From: Blastococcus mobilis
GTDB taxonomy: Bacteria > Actinomycetota > Actinomycetes > Mycobacteriales > Geodermatophilaceae
Assembly: GCF_900188025.1 (NCBI RefSeq)
Contig: NZ_FZNO01000002.1
Coordinates: forward strand, 186,001 to 250,000
DNA length: 64,000 nt
Direction of reading: 5' to 3'
Shown here: piece by piece, positions 1 through 8,422 of the stretch
How positions within the stretch are numbered: the first letter of the stretch is position 1
Layout: each line of letters begins with the position of its first letter
Made by a program: the position numbers and the translations under genes
The notes under the pieces: model-generated
Seen by the model: only the letters and a program-made list of their open reading frames with translations
The model's database searches: none
What the model was told of the DNA's origin: nothing

Positions 1-75
1 ACCGGGGTCTTCGGCGCGCGGATGCAGGTGTCGTCGGTGAACGAGGGGCCCATGACGCTGCTGCTGGAGGTCTGA
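1..75 (+). CDS. dtd: D-aminoacyl-tRNA deacylase, C-terminal end (partial)
   Basis: Only the last 24 codons are present, open at the window edge and ending in TGA at 73-75. The residues read ...FGARMQVSSVNEGPM...LLLEV, which matches the conserved C-terminal segment of Dtd (FGA-MQVSL-NDGPVT in the family). Dtd hydrolyses D-amino acids from mischarged tRNA in the cytoplasm. The active-site threonine region lies outside the window, so the call rests on the tail alone. Confidence 0.75.
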   Translation, partial: TGVFGARMQVSSVNEGPMTLLLEV

Positions 76-180
76 GGAGCATCGATCGGCACGTCGGCCT
101 GGTGAGGCATCACCCCGACGCGGGTACGACGGGGTGACCGAACACACTGCCTGTCGGTTTGCTGTGAACGCGGCATTCAT

Positions 181-208
181 GGAACACCGAACCCCATCAG
201 CGCCGTTG
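181..208 (+). promoter_or_regulatory. Putative ECF-type (SigE/SigH/SigR-like) promoter of the sigma factor gene
   Basis: GGAAC at 181-185 is followed after 18 bases by CGTTG at 204-208. This fits the GGAAC-N18-GTT form recognised by SigR/SigH/SigE-type ECF factors. It lies about 145 bp before the sigma factor start. In mycobacteria sigB is transcribed from a comparable ECF-dependent promoter. The rest of the 278-bp gap (76-353) shows nothing else I recognise. Confidence 0.5.
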
Positions 209-353
209 TGCAGGGCGTACCACACCGGACAGAAGAGCAAGGGGCCGGTCCGGCCACCCCCGGAGCCCCGGAGCTCGACGCCTGGATGCGTCGTCACCGC
301 CAGCCACGCAGCGGCGACTGCATCCGAATCGAAGGCAAGGACGAAGACCCATC

Positions 354-1340
354 GTGACGCTGCTGCAGTCTTCCCCCGACGACACCCTCGCGGTGCGCTC
401 GCCTCGACGTGAGCCCGACGCCAGCGGACTGGTGTCGACCGACCTCGTGCGCGTGTACCTCAACACCATCGGAAAGACCGCGCTGCTGACCGCGGAGCAG
501 GAGGTCGAGCTCGCCAAGCGGATCGAGGCGGGCCTCTACGCGGAGCGCCTGCTCGCCGAGAAGCGGGGCCTCAGCCCGGCGCGCCAGCGCGACTACAAGA
601 TTCTCGCCGTCGACGGCAAGGCCGCGAAGGCCCACCTGCTGGAGGCCAACCTCCGGTTGGTCGTCTCCGTCGCCAAGCGCTACACCGGCCACGGCATGAC
701 GTTCCTGGACCTCATCCAGGAAGGGAACGTCGGCCTGATCCGGGCGGTCGAGAAGTTCGACTACACCAAGGGCTTCAAGTTCTCGACGTACGCCACCTGG
801 TGGATCCGGCAGGCCATCACCCGCGCGATGGCCGACTCCGGGCGCACCATCCGGCTGCCCGTCCACCTGGCCGAGCAGGTCAACAAGGTGGTCCGCACCC
901 GTCGGCGCATGCACCAGGAGCTGGAGCGGGAGCCCACCGCCGAGGAACTGGGCCTCGAGCTGGACATGCCCGAGGCGCGGATCACCGAGCTCCTCGAGTA
1001 CAGCCGCGACCTGGTCAGCCTCGACCAGACCGTCGGAGCCGACGAGGAGTCCCGCCTCGGTGACTTCATCGAGGACGCCGACGCCGCGGTGGCCGAGGAC
1101 GCCGTGGCCTTCCAGATGATGAAGGGCGACGTGCGCAACGTCCTCTCCACCCTGGAGGACCGCGAGCGCGACGTCGTCATGCTTCGCTTCGGCCTGGACG
1201 GTCACCAGCCCCGCACGCTCGAGCAGATCGGCAAGCAGTTCGGTCTCTCCCGCGAGCGGGTCCGGCAGATCGAGCGCGAGACGATGGCCAAGCTCCGCGA
1301 CCCGGAGCGCGCCGACGCCCTGCGCGACTACCTGGCGTAA
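354..1340 (+). CDS. sigB: Group 2 RNA polymerase sigma factor (SigB/HrdB-like)
   Basis: This 328-residue sigma-70 family protein directs RNA polymerase to promoters. Region 1.2 ([17 protein letters not shown]) is near residue 30. Region 2 covers about 95-165 with [18 protein letters not shown] and [10 protein letters not shown], region 3 about 175-240, and region 4 ends with [18 protein letters not shown]. It lacks the long acidic N-terminus of the principal factor, and its length fits mycobacterial SigB. The GTG at 354 has a weak purine-rich stretch (AAGG) upstream. It is probably a general stress or stationary-phase factor; target promoters cannot be told from sequence. Confidence 0.9.
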   Translation: MTLLQSSPDDTLAVRSPRREPDASGLVSTDLVRVYLNTIGKTALLTAEQEVELAKRIEAGLYAERLLAEKRGLSPARQRDYKILAVDGKAAKAHLLEANLRLVVSVAKRYTGHGMTFLDLIQEGNVGLIRAVEKFDYTKGFKFSTYATWWIRQAITRAMADSGRTIRLPVHLAEQVNKVVRTRRRMHQELEREPTAEELGLELDMPEARITELLEYSRDLVSLDQTVGADEESRLGDFIEDADAAVAEDAVAFQMMKGDVRNVLSTLEDRERDVVMLRFGLDGHQPRTLEQIGKQFGLSRERVRQIERETMAKLRDPERADALRDYLA

Positions 1341-1348
1341 GAGGTAGG

Positions 1349-1392
1349 GGTCCTCGCGGCGCGGGGGCCAGAGGCCTCCCGCCGCGAGGACC
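1349..1392. terminator. Hairpin after sigB
   Basis: GGTCCTCGCGGC (1349-1360) and GCCGCGAGGACC (1381-1392) form a perfect 12-bp inverted repeat around a 20-base loop, starting 9 bases past the sigma factor stop. There is no T-tract, as is usual for GC-rich actinobacterial terminators. Confidence 0.55.
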
Positions 1393-1459
1393 GGACGGCC
1401 TCAGCGCAGACCGGGACGGCACCTGGTCGGCGTGTCGTCCGGAGGACGACGGAACGCAG

Positions 1460-1487
1460 AGCCCGCCACCTCACGGGGTGGCGGGCT
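1460..1487. terminator. Second hairpin, between convergent sigB and luxR-type genes
   Basis: AGCCCGCCACC (1460-1470) pairs with GGTGGCGGGCT (1477-1487) around a 6-base loop. It is just downstream of the stop of the minus-strand regulator (1500), so it can terminate that gene and back up the first hairpin. Confidence 0.6.
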
Positions 1488-1499
1488 CTCGCCGTCTTC

Positions 1500-3161
1500 T
1501 CACCCGCGCACGCCGTGCCGGATGGCGTAGGCAAGCGCCTCCGCCCGCGTCGCGACGCCGAGCTTGGCGAAGATGCTCCCGACGTGGTGTTCCACGGTCC
1601 GCTTGCTCAGGAACAGGCGGTCGGCGATCTGTTGATTCGACAGGCCCTCGACGAGCAGGACCAGGACCTCCCGCTCCCGCCCGGTCAGCGGGCCGGACGT
1701 CCGGGGCGCCGGAACACCGTGGACGTGGGCGCCGAGGGTCCGCAGCACGGTGGCGGCCTCGTCCGCTTCGTGCCGTGCGCCCAGCCTCCGGAACACCTCG
1801 AGCGCGGACCGCGCCTCGGCCACGGCGACGTCGGGAGTGGAGCCGGCCAGCAGGCGGGCGATCAGCAGCCGGCAGCGGGCGGCCTCCCACGGCAGGCCCG
1901 CCTGCAGGAAACCCGAGAGCGCCGACTCGAAGTGCGACAGGGCATCCGCGCCCGACGCCCGGGACAGGACCCCGGCCGACTGCGCCGCCAGCGCGCCGAC
2001 GTTCGGCAGCGCGCACCCGGCGGCGAGGTCCCGCAACTGCTGCTGTGCCGCGTGCGCGTCGTCCAGCCGGCCCCCGACGGCGTGCGCCTCGACCAGCAGC
2101 GCGAGGACGGGGGCGTGCAGCACCGTCGTCCCCCCGGAGCCGAGCGACCGGCGGAGGACCGCGGCGGCCCGGTCCACCTCGCCCCGGACGCGGTACAGCC
2201 GGGCCAGTGGCAGCACCGCCTGCGGGTCGGACTCGTGGTCGGCCAGGAGCATCGCCGCCTCCGCCAACCGTCCCTGCCGGATCCGAAGGTCGGCCAGCCG
2301 CACGGCCGCGCCCGACCGCATGGCCCTCATCCCGTCGTCGTAGAGACGCAGGGACGTCGACAGCGCGTCCTCCGCCTCCTGCCACCGCCCGGCCGCGGTC
2401 ATGATCCCGCCGTAGTACATCCGGCAGACCGCCGAGACCCACAGATCGTTCGATCGACGGCCCGCGGACTCAGCGGTGGTGATCCACTGCTGCGCCCTCC
2501 GGACGTCGAGGGTCAGCTCGCAGCAGAGCAACATCGTGCAGAAGATCTCGCCGACGACGAGGTGGTCGCGGACCTCCCCCATGGTCGCCGCGATCGCCGC
2601 CTCGTCGACCCGGCGCATGCCCTCGGCCACCCGCCCGCGCAGGACCAGGCCCAGGCCCCGGTAGCCGAGCGCGCAGAACTCCAGGTCGGCGTCCCCTGCG
2701 CGACGGGCGATCCCGGTCGCCGCCCACGCGTGCGTGTCGATCTCGTCCGGATCCTCGGCCGCCAGAGCCTCGGCCAACTCCACCCAGCCCGTCTCCGGGC
2801 ACTCCCCCGCCTCGTCGGCCAGGCTGCGGGCCCGCGCCAGCCAACCGCCGGCTGCGGCGAGGTTCCCGAACACGGCGGCGTGCAGGAAGCTCAGTTTCCG
2901 ACCGGCGATCAGGGCCGGCAGCCGCGTCTCCCCGCGGGCTCGGTAGCCGGCGAACGCGCGTTCGTAGAGGCGCACGGCGGCGTCGAAGTCGCCGGCCCAC
3001 TCCTCGGCGCAGGCGAGTCCGTGGCACGCCTCGGGCGTGTCCGCCCGCGCCAGCGCCGCCCGGAACGCCGACCGCGCACCTGCCCAGTCACCTCGCGCGA
3101 GCGCCGCCCGGCCCGCTCGGATCAGTTCATCGTGCGGCAGGCCCCCACCCGCTGCTGCCAT
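1500..3161 (-). CDS. LuxR-family transcriptional regulator with TPR-like helical N-terminus
   Basis: 553 residues. The C-terminal ~65 residues are a LuxR/FixJ helix-turn-helix: LTGREREVLVLLVEGLSNQQ, then IADRLFLSKRTVEHHVGSIF. The rest is Ala/Leu/Arg-rich, repeated helical hairpins resembling the TPR-like region of LAL/MalT-type regulators. No Walker A motif is visible, so unlike true LAL regulators it lacks the ATPase module. The ATG at 3161 was taken as the first reasonable start. It diverges from the methyltransferase gene at 3309. Ligand and targets are unknown. Confidence 0.8.
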   Translation of the reverse strand: MAAAGGGLPHDELIRAGRAALARGDWAGARSAFRAALARADTPEACHGLACAEEWAGDFDAAVRLYERAFAGYRARGETRLPALIAGRKLSFLHAAVFGNLAAAGGWLARARSLADEAGECPETGWVELAEALAAEDPDEIDTHAWAATGIARRAGDADLEFCALGYRGLGLVLRGRVAEGMRRVDEAAIAATMGEVRDHLVVGEIFCTMLLCCELTLDVRRAQQWITTAESAGRRSNDLWVSAVCRMYYGGIMTAAGRWQEAEDALSTSLRLYDDGMRAMRSGAAVRLADLRIRQGRLAEAAMLLADHESDPQAVLPLARLYRVRGEVDRAAAVLRRSLGSGGTTVLHAPVLALLVEAHAVGGRLDDAHAAQQQLRDLAAGCALPNVGALAAQSAGVLSRASGADALSHFESALSGFLQAGLPWEAARCRLLIARLLAGSTPDVAVAEARSALEVFRRLGARHEADEAATVLRTLGAHVHGVPAPRTSGPLTGREREVLVLLVEGLSNQQIADRLFLSKRTVEHHVGSIFAKLGVATRAEALAYAIRHGVRG

Positions 3162-3308
3162 GCATCAAGGGTCCCACCGACGTGGCCGCCCCGATGCTCC
3201 GTCGTACGCCCGGATCGGGTGCGAAACCGGGTGCCGGCACCCATGTCCACGCGGCCGCCGGACGGGAGGGTGGGCGGCGTCCACACAGGTCCGTGAAGGG
3301 AGTGCGTC

Positions 3309-4114
3309 ATGACGGCTACCGACGACTTCCAGGTCTCGCTCGAGGTGGCCGAGCAGTACGAGGCGAGGTTCGTGCCGGCGATCTTCGCCGAGTGGGCTCC
3401 GCTACTGGCCGACGTCGCCGGGCTCGCGCCGGGCCAGTCCGTGCTGGACGTCGCCTGCGACACCGGGATCGTCGCCAGGACGGTGGCCGACCGGCTGGCC
3501 GGCACCGGGCGGGTGGTGGGGGTGGACCTCAACACCGGCATGCTCGCCGTCGCCCGCAGGGTGCGACCTGACCTCGAGTGGCGGCAGGCCGACGTCGTCG
3601 ACCTCCCCTTCGCAGACGGGTCGTTCGACGCCGTGCTGTGCCAGATGGCGCTGATGTTCTTCCCCGACCGGACCGCGGCGATACGGGAGATGGCCGCGGG
3701 ACCCGGCCGGGCGGTGTCGTCGCACTCGTGGTGCCTGCGTCCCTGGACGACCAGCCGGCCTACGGGCCGTTCGTCGAGATGGCGGCCCGGGTCGCCGGCG
3801 CGGAGGCGGTCTCGCTGCTCAGCACCTACTGGTCGTGCGGCGATCTCCACGAGTTGCGCGGTGCCGTCACCACGGCCGGCCTGGAGGTCCGCGAGGTCCG
3901 GACGCACGCCGGCACCGCGCGCTTCGCTTCCCCCGACGAGCTGGCGGTGACCGAGGTGGAGGCGTCCCCGCTGGCCGCGCGGCTGGACCGGGAGCAGTAC
4001 GCCGCCATCAGGGCGGGCGCCCGTGAGGTGCTGGCTCCGTTCATCGCCCCGGACGGCACGCTCGCCGCACCGCTGCACGGGCACCTGGTAGCCGCCCGCG
4101 TGCCACCGTCCTGA
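3309..4114 (+). pseudogene. Class I SAM-dependent methyltransferase, frameshifted
   Basis: Two overlapping reading frames together make one methyltransferase of about 268 residues. The first part, from ATG 3309 behind an AAGGGAG ribosome site, has motif I VLDVACDTGIVAR, then VVGVDLN and FDAVLCQMALMFFPD, up to about 3695. The protein then continues in another frame (RPGGVVALVVP and a normal C-terminus) to 4114. Family members read EMARVLRPGGVV here; the sequence from 3696 to 3703 is one base short of the three expected codons, so a single-base deletion is the simplest explanation. Whether this is real decay or an assembly error cannot be told. Substrate unknown. Confidence 0.75.
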
Positions 4115-4135
4115 GTCGGCCTCGGGCCGGCTGGG

Positions 4136-6856
4136 TCACATCGGGCTGCGCATCCGTCGGGCACCGGGGTCGACGCGGGCGGTCGGCGGGCCGACGCGCC
4201 CCCTGGCCCCGGCCACCACGAGCGAGCGACCGCCGTGCCAGGGGCGGGGCGGCCCGACGATCACCGGCTCCAGCGTCAGCCGCAGCACCTCGGGCAGGTC
4301 GTCGGCGAGGCGCGCGACCCGGAGCAGCAGGTTCTCCAGCGCCGCGAGGTCGACGGGCTCGGACCCCCGGTAGCCGTCGAGCAGTGGGAATGCGCGCGGG
4401 GCGCGCACGAGCTCCGCCGCGTCCAGGTCGGTCAGCGGCAGCGTCCGGTAGGCGCGGTCGCCGAGCAGGTCGGTGGCCACTCCCCCGAGGCCGAAGCTGA
4501 CCAGGGCACCGAAGGAGGGGTCGTCGACGATCTCCACGACCGTCGCGACGCCGGGTGCCGCCATCTCCTGGACGACCACGGGGTCGCCCGACGGGATCGC
4601 GGCGAACGCGGCCCGCACCGCGTCGGCGTCGATGAGATCCAGGCGCACTCCACCCAGGTCGGATCGGTGCCGCAGCCACGGTGCCGTCGACTTCAGCACC
4701 ACCGGGTAGCCGATCTCCCCGGCGGCGGCGACCGCCTCGTCGGCGTCGGTGGCCGTCCGCGTGCCGAGCAGCGGCACCCCGTAGCCGGCCAGCAGCGTGA
4801 TGAGCTCCTCGTCGGTGAGCTCCCGGCCGGCCGGGGCGTCGGCCAGCACCCGCCGCACGAGGGCCTTCCCCGCCGGCTCGTCCACGTCGGACAGCTCGGG
4901 CACCTGACCGACCGGCCGCCGCCGCCAGCGGGCGTACTCCGCGACCTTCGCCAGCGCGATGACCGCCCGCTCCGGCGTGGAGTACGAGGGCACCGAACCG
5001 CGGGCCGGCATGCCGTCCTGGTCCAGGACGGCGAGCTCCGGTGGGATGCCCTCGGTGGACAGGAAGCTCGCCACGATGGGCTTGGCCGACCCCTGGGCGA
5101 CGTCGCGCAGCGCGGGCCCGTACTCCTGGGACCCCGCCATGAGCGGCGGCAGGAACACCGCGACCACGGCGTCCACGTCGTCGTCGTCGACCGCCGCCTG
5201 CAGCGCTGCCCGGAACTGCTCGGGCCCGCCGTTCACACCGATGTCGACCGGCGCCTCGTGCGCCAGCTCCAGCCTCTCCTCCAGGACGGCATCGGCCACC
5301 AGGACGCCGATCGCGGTGGAGTTCCCCACGACGGCGACCCGCGGCCCGTCGGGCAGCGGCTGGTGGGCCAGCAGGCTGCCCACGTCGAACATCTGTGCCA
5401 CGGTGTCCACCCGGATGACACCCGCGGACGCGAAGAGGGCCGCCACCGACTGCTCGGGCACGGTGACCGACGTGCCCACCAGCCCGGGGGTGACGCTCAC
5501 GTGCCGGCCGCTCTTCACCGCCACGACGGGCTTGGTCCGCCCGACGCTGCGGGCCAGCCGCGCGAACTTCCGTGGGTTCCCGAAGCTCTCCAGGTGCAGG
5601 AGCACCACCTCGGTGCCCGGGTCGGTGGCCCAGTACTGGAGCAGGTCGTTGCCGCTGACATCAGCCCGGTTGCCGGCGGAGACGAAGGTGGACAACCCCA
5701 GGTCGCGGCTGCGCGCCCGCTCGAGCAGCGCGACCCCCAGCGCGCCGGACTGGGCGAAGAACCCGACCCGGCCGCGGCCGGGGATCATCGGCGCGAGGCT
5801 GGCGTTCAACCGAACCTCGGGATCGGTGTTGACCATGCCCAGGCAGTTCGGGCCGACCACCCGCATCCCCGAGGCGCGAGCGGCCGCTACGAGCTGCCGC
5901 TCGGCCGCCCGCCCCTCCGGCCCGGTCTCCCCGAACCCGCCGGAGACGACGACCAGGCCCCGGACCCGCTTGCGCCGGCAGGCCTCGACCACGGCGGCGA
6001 CCTCATCGGCCGGAACGGCCAGGACCGCGAGGTCGATGTCGTCGGGGATCGACTCGATGTCGGCGTAGGAGGGCACGCCGCGGACGTGCCGCACGCCGGG
6101 ATTGACCGGGTAGACCGGCCCGGCGAAGCCGTAGTCGAGCAGGTGCCGGAGCAGCGCGTTGCCGATCTTGCCGTCGTCGTTGCTGGCACCGACGACCGCG
6201 ACCGACGAGGGCTTGAGCAGCCGGGCGATGGACCGGGACTCGCTGCGCTGCTCCCGCTCGTAGGTGACGGCGAGCGCGTCCTCGGTCTGCTCGATCGGGA
6301 AGGTCAGATGGACGACGCCCTCCTCGTAGGAGCGCTCGGCCTTGTAACCGGCGTCCTGGAAGACCCGCACCATCCTGCTGTTCTGGGCCAGCACCTCGGC
6401 GACGAAGTTCTTGATCCCCCGCTCCCGCCCGGCGGCAGCCAGGTGCTCCAGCAGCACCGACCCCAGGCCACGGCCCTGGTGGGCGTCCTCGATGAGGAAG
6501 GCGATCTCGGCATCGTCGGTGCCGGGGTACCGGTCGAACCGGCCCACACCGATGATCTGATCGCCCAGCAGCACGACGAAGGCCACCCGGTCGACGTGGT
6601 CGACGTGGGTGAACCGGTGCAGGTCGCGGTCGGAGAGCCGCTTCATCGGGCCGAAGAAGCGGTAGTAGCGGGTCTGGTCGCTGCTGCGCTCCATCAACCC
6701 GACCAGGGCCTCGGCGTCCTCCGGGCAGATCGGCCGCAGATGGACCGTCCCGCCGTCGGCGGCCACGATGTCAGCCTCCCAGTGCGGAGGCGGCGCCGGG
6801 CGGTCCTCGGGTGCGTCGGGGGTGGCGTCGAGGTCGGTGGTGGTCTGCTCAGTCAC
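4136..6856 (-). CDS. Protein acetyltransferase: N-terminal GNAT fused to ADP-forming acyl-CoA synthetase-like domains (Pat/PatA-like)
   Basis: 906 residues. The GNAT domain is at about 25-195 (FLIEDAHQGRGLGSVLLEHL is the acetyl-CoA loop). The CoA-binding domain begins with SVAVVGASNDDGKIGNALL near 215, followed by succinyl-CoA-ligase-like and ATP-grasp regions to about 885. GNAT-first order is typical of actinomycete lysine acetyltransferases such as Streptomyces PatA; E. coli PatZ has it last. These enzymes acetylate acyl-CoA synthetases and switch them off. The GTG start (6854-6856) lies inside the end of acuC (GTGACTGA overlap), so the pair is co-transcribed and probably translationally coupled. 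Confidence 0.88.
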   Translation of the reverse strand: MTEQTTTDLDATPDAPEDRPAPPPHWEADIVAADGGTVHLRPICPEDAEALVGLMERSSDQTRYYRFFGPMKRLSDRDLHRFTHVDHVDRVAFVVLLGDQIIGVGRFDRYPGTDDAEIAFLIEDAHQGRGLGSVLLEHLAAAGRERGIKNFVAEVLAQNSRMVRVFQDAGYKAERSYEEGVVHLTFPIEQTEDALAVTYEREQRSESRSIARLLKPSSVAVVGASNDDGKIGNALLRHLLDYGFAGPVYPVNPGVRHVRGVPSYADIESIPDDIDLAVLAVPADEVAAVVEACRRKRVRGLVVVSGGFGETGPEGRAAERQLVAAARASGMRVVGPNCLGMVNTDPEVRLNASLAPMIPGRGRVGFFAQSGALGVALLERARSRDLGLSTFVSAGNRADVSGNDLLQYWATDPGTEVVLLHLESFGNPRKFARLARSVGRTKPVVAVKSGRHVSVTPGLVGTSVTVPEQSVAALFASAGVIRVDTVAQMFDVGSLLAHQPLPDGPRVAVVGNSTAIGVLVADAVLEERLELAHEAPVDIGVNGGPEQFRAALQAAVDDDDVDAVVAVFLPPLMAGSQEYGPALRDVAQGSAKPIVASFLSTEGIPPELAVLDQDGMPARGSVPSYSTPERAVIALAKVAEYARWRRRPVGQVPELSDVDEPAGKALVRRVLADAPAGRELTDEELITLLAGYGVPLLGTRTATDADEAVAAAGEIGYPVVLKSTAPWLRHRSDLGGVRLDLIDADAVRAAFAAIPSGDPVVVQEMAAPGVATVVEIVDDPSFGALVSFGLGGVATDLLGDRAYRTLPLTDLDAAELVRAPRAFPLLDGYRGSEPVDLAALENLLLRVARLADDLPEVLRLTLEPVIVGPPRPWHGGRSLVVAGARGRVGPPTARVDPGARRMRSPM

Positions 6857-8030
6857 GTGGGTCGTCCGGGTCGAGGCCGAAGTAGGGGAAGGTCGCGCGC
6901 CGGGTGCGCATCACGGCCCGGTCGACGCGGGACTCGGTGAAGGTGTCCCACCGCGAGAACCCGGTGTAGCCGCCCTCGGTCATGTGGGTCGGCGGCCTCG
7001 CCCGCAGACCACGCCGGACGACGTCCTCGCGCCAGGACTCGGGGATCTCCGTCGCCGGATCGAGCGGAGCGCCGGCCACCTCAGCGAGCAGGTGGGTCCA
7101 GGCACGGGGCACGCAGCGCACCAGGCCGTAGCCACCCCCGCCGAGGACGACCCACCGTCCCTCGCAGATCTCGTGGGCCAGCTCGTGCATCGCCTTGTAG
7201 CTGGCGCGCTGCCCGTCGACGGTCAGGGACAGATCGGCCAGTGGGTCCTCGTGGTGGGCGTCGCAGCCGCACTGGGTGACGATGATCTGCGGCTGGAAGG
7301 CCCGGAGCACGCCGGGGACGACGGCGGTGAACGCCCGCAGCCAGGCGGAGTCGTCGGTCCCGTTGGGCAGGGCCAGGTTCACCGCGCTGCCCATCGCCTT
7401 GTCGGGATCACCGGTCTCCTCGGGATAACCAGTGCCGGGGAACAGTGTGAGCGGGGTCTGGTGGACGCTCACCGTGAGGACGCGGGGGTCGTCGTAGAAG
7501 GCGGCCTGGACGCCGTCGCCGTGGTGCACGTCGAGGTCGACGTAGGCGATCCGCTCGTACCCCTTGCCGAGCAGCCAGGCGATGGCGATCGCCGCGTCGT
7601 TGAACACGCAGAATCCGGACGCGGAGCTGCGCATCGCGTGGTGCAGGCCACCGGAGATGTTGACCGCGTGCTGGGCCTGCCCCTCGTGCACCCGCTGGGC
7701 GGCCAGGACGGTGCCGCCGGTGATCAGGGCGGCGGCGTCGTACATGTCCTCGAAGATCGGGTTGTCGGCCGTGCCCAGGCCGTGCCCGACGCCGGGATCG
7801 GTAGGAGCCCGCCGGACCGCTTCCAGGTAGGCCGGGTCGTGCACGAGGGTCAGCAGGTCGACGTCGGCCGGCGTGGGCTTCAGCAGCTCGAGCCGATCGT
7901 TCCCCAGCACGCCGAGGCTGTCGGCCAGCCGCATGGTCAGGTCCAGGCGGACCGGGTGGAGCGGGTGGTCGCCACCCATCGTGTAGCCCAGCAGCGAGTC
8001 GTCCCAGACCACGGTGATCGCGTCGCTCAC
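6849..8030 (-). CDS. acuC: Acetoin utilization protein AcuC (class I/II HDAC-family deacetylase)
   Basis: 393 residues with the zinc-dependent deacetylase core: GGLHHAMRSSASGFCVFNDA, then YVDLDVHHGDGVQAAFYDD and a late GGGGYG motif. AcuC deacetylates acetyl-CoA synthetase and opposes a GNAT acetyltransferase; here that partner is the next gene, overlapping by 8 bases. An upstream in-frame start at 8174 only translates repeat DNA. I chose GTG 8030 because it has GAGGAGG just upstream and the protein then begins SDAITVVWDDSLLGY, as in homologues. Its GTG overlaps the TGA of the preceding repeat mini-ORF. Confidence 0.9.
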   Translation of the reverse strand: MSDAITVVWDDSLLGYTMGGDHPLHPVRLDLTMRLADSLGVLGNDRLELLKPTPADVDLLTLVHDPAYLEAVRRAPTDPGVGHGLGTADNPIFEDMYDAAALITGGTVLAAQRVHEGQAQHAVNISGGLHHAMRSSASGFCVFNDAAIAIAWLLGKGYERIAYVDLDVHHGDGVQAAFYDDPRVLTVSVHQTPLTLFPGTGYPEETGDPDKAMGSAVNLALPNGTDDSAWLRAFTAVVPGVLRAFQPQIIVTQCGCDAHHEDPLADLSLTVDGQRASYKAMHELAHEICEGRWVVLGGGGYGLVRCVPRAWTHLLAEVAGAPLDPATEIPESWREDVVRRGLRARPPTHMTEGGYTGFSRWDTFTESRVDRAVMRTRRATFPYFGLDPDDPRD

Positions 8031-8107
8031 GTGTCCTCCTCGCTGGCGCTCGTCGCCCCCGTTCGCGGCGCTGCTCTGCCCCTGCGTGAACTCGCAAGCT
8101 CGCTCAC
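8027..8107 (-). CDS. Repeat-encoded 26-codon mini-ORF 1, coupled to acuC
   Basis: GTG at 8105-8107 follows a GAGGAGG ribosome-site-like stretch; the TGA at 8027-8029 overlaps the acuC GTG as GTGA. The peptide starts VSELASSRRGRAAPRTG and ends EEDT. It is a copy of a 77-bp tandem repeat. Translation is inferred from the ribosome site and overlap only. Confidence 0.35.
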   Translation of the reverse strand: MSELASSRRGRAAPRTGATSASEEDT

Positions 8108-8184
8108 GGGCCCTCCTCGCTGGCGCTCGTCGCCCCCGTTCGCGGCGCTGCTCTGCCCCTGCGTGAACTCGCAAGCTCGCTCAC
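8104..8184 (-). CDS. Repeat-encoded 26-codon mini-ORF 2
   Basis: Same layout as mini-ORF 1: GAGGAGG, GTG at 8182-8184, and a TGA at 8104-8106 overlapping the next GTG as GTGA. The peptide is identical except that it ends EEGP. Confidence 0.3.
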   Translation of the reverse strand: MSELASSRRGRAAPRTGATSASEEGP

Positions 8185-8261
8185 GGGCCCTCCTCGCTGG
8201 CGCTCGTCGCCCCCGTTCGCGGCGCTGCTCTGCCCCTGCGTGAACTCGCAAGCTCGCTCAC
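8181..8261 (-). CDS. Repeat-encoded 26-codon mini-ORF 3 (first in transcription order)
   Basis: GTG at 8259-8261 with GAGGAGGGCCC directly upstream; the stop at 8181-8183 overlaps the mini-ORF 2 start as GTGA. Same peptide as mini-ORF 2. Confidence 0.3.
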   Translation of the reverse strand: MSELASSRRGRAAPRTGATSASEEGP

Positions 8262-8366
8262 GGGCCCTCCTCGCACTGTCCCCGGACGTGAGCCGGCACA
8301 CGCACGCTCGCGCCGGACGCTACCCGGTGACCACCGGCCAGGCTCGTTCCCGGACCACTCGTCCGG

Positions 8367-8399
8367 TTGACCGGCGCAGATCGTGCTCCCCCGTAGACT
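8367..8399 (+). promoter_or_regulatory. Possible ideR promoter
   Basis: TTGACC (8367-8372) and TAGACT (8394-8399) resemble -35 and -10 boxes, but the 21-base spacer is long. The TAGACT box is the better-supported half. No IdeR box (TTAGGTTAGGCTAACC type) was seen. Confidence 0.3.
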
Positions 8400-8422
8400 T
8401 GCCGTGACACGGAGGAGTACCT

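Larger units (their letters stand above)
8035..8265 (-). repeat. Three tandem 77-bp repeats upstream of acuC
   Basis: Units begin at 8035, 8112 and 8189, are essentially identical, and are followed by a 9-base partial unit at 8266. Each carries GTGAGCGAGCTTGCGAG on the minus strand next to GAGGAGG. Because 77 equals 27 codons minus the 4-base GTGA overlap, each unit restarts translation exactly where the previous one stops. The inner sequence ACTCGCAAGCTCGC also occurs in the hairpin repeat at 21301-21362. Confidence 0.9.

Noticed and set aside
1515-3296. 593-codon plus-strand frame opposite the LuxR-type gene
   Set aside because: Mirror of the real gene; no recognisable motifs and low-complexity Arg/Gly/Pro composition.
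4235-6940. 901-codon plus-strand frame opposite the acetyltransferase gene
   Set aside because: Shadow of a GC-rich gene; the minus-strand product has clear domains.
8031-8174. N-terminal extension of acuC to 8174
   Set aside because: It only translates the 77-bp repeats; homology and the ribosome site support GTG 8030.
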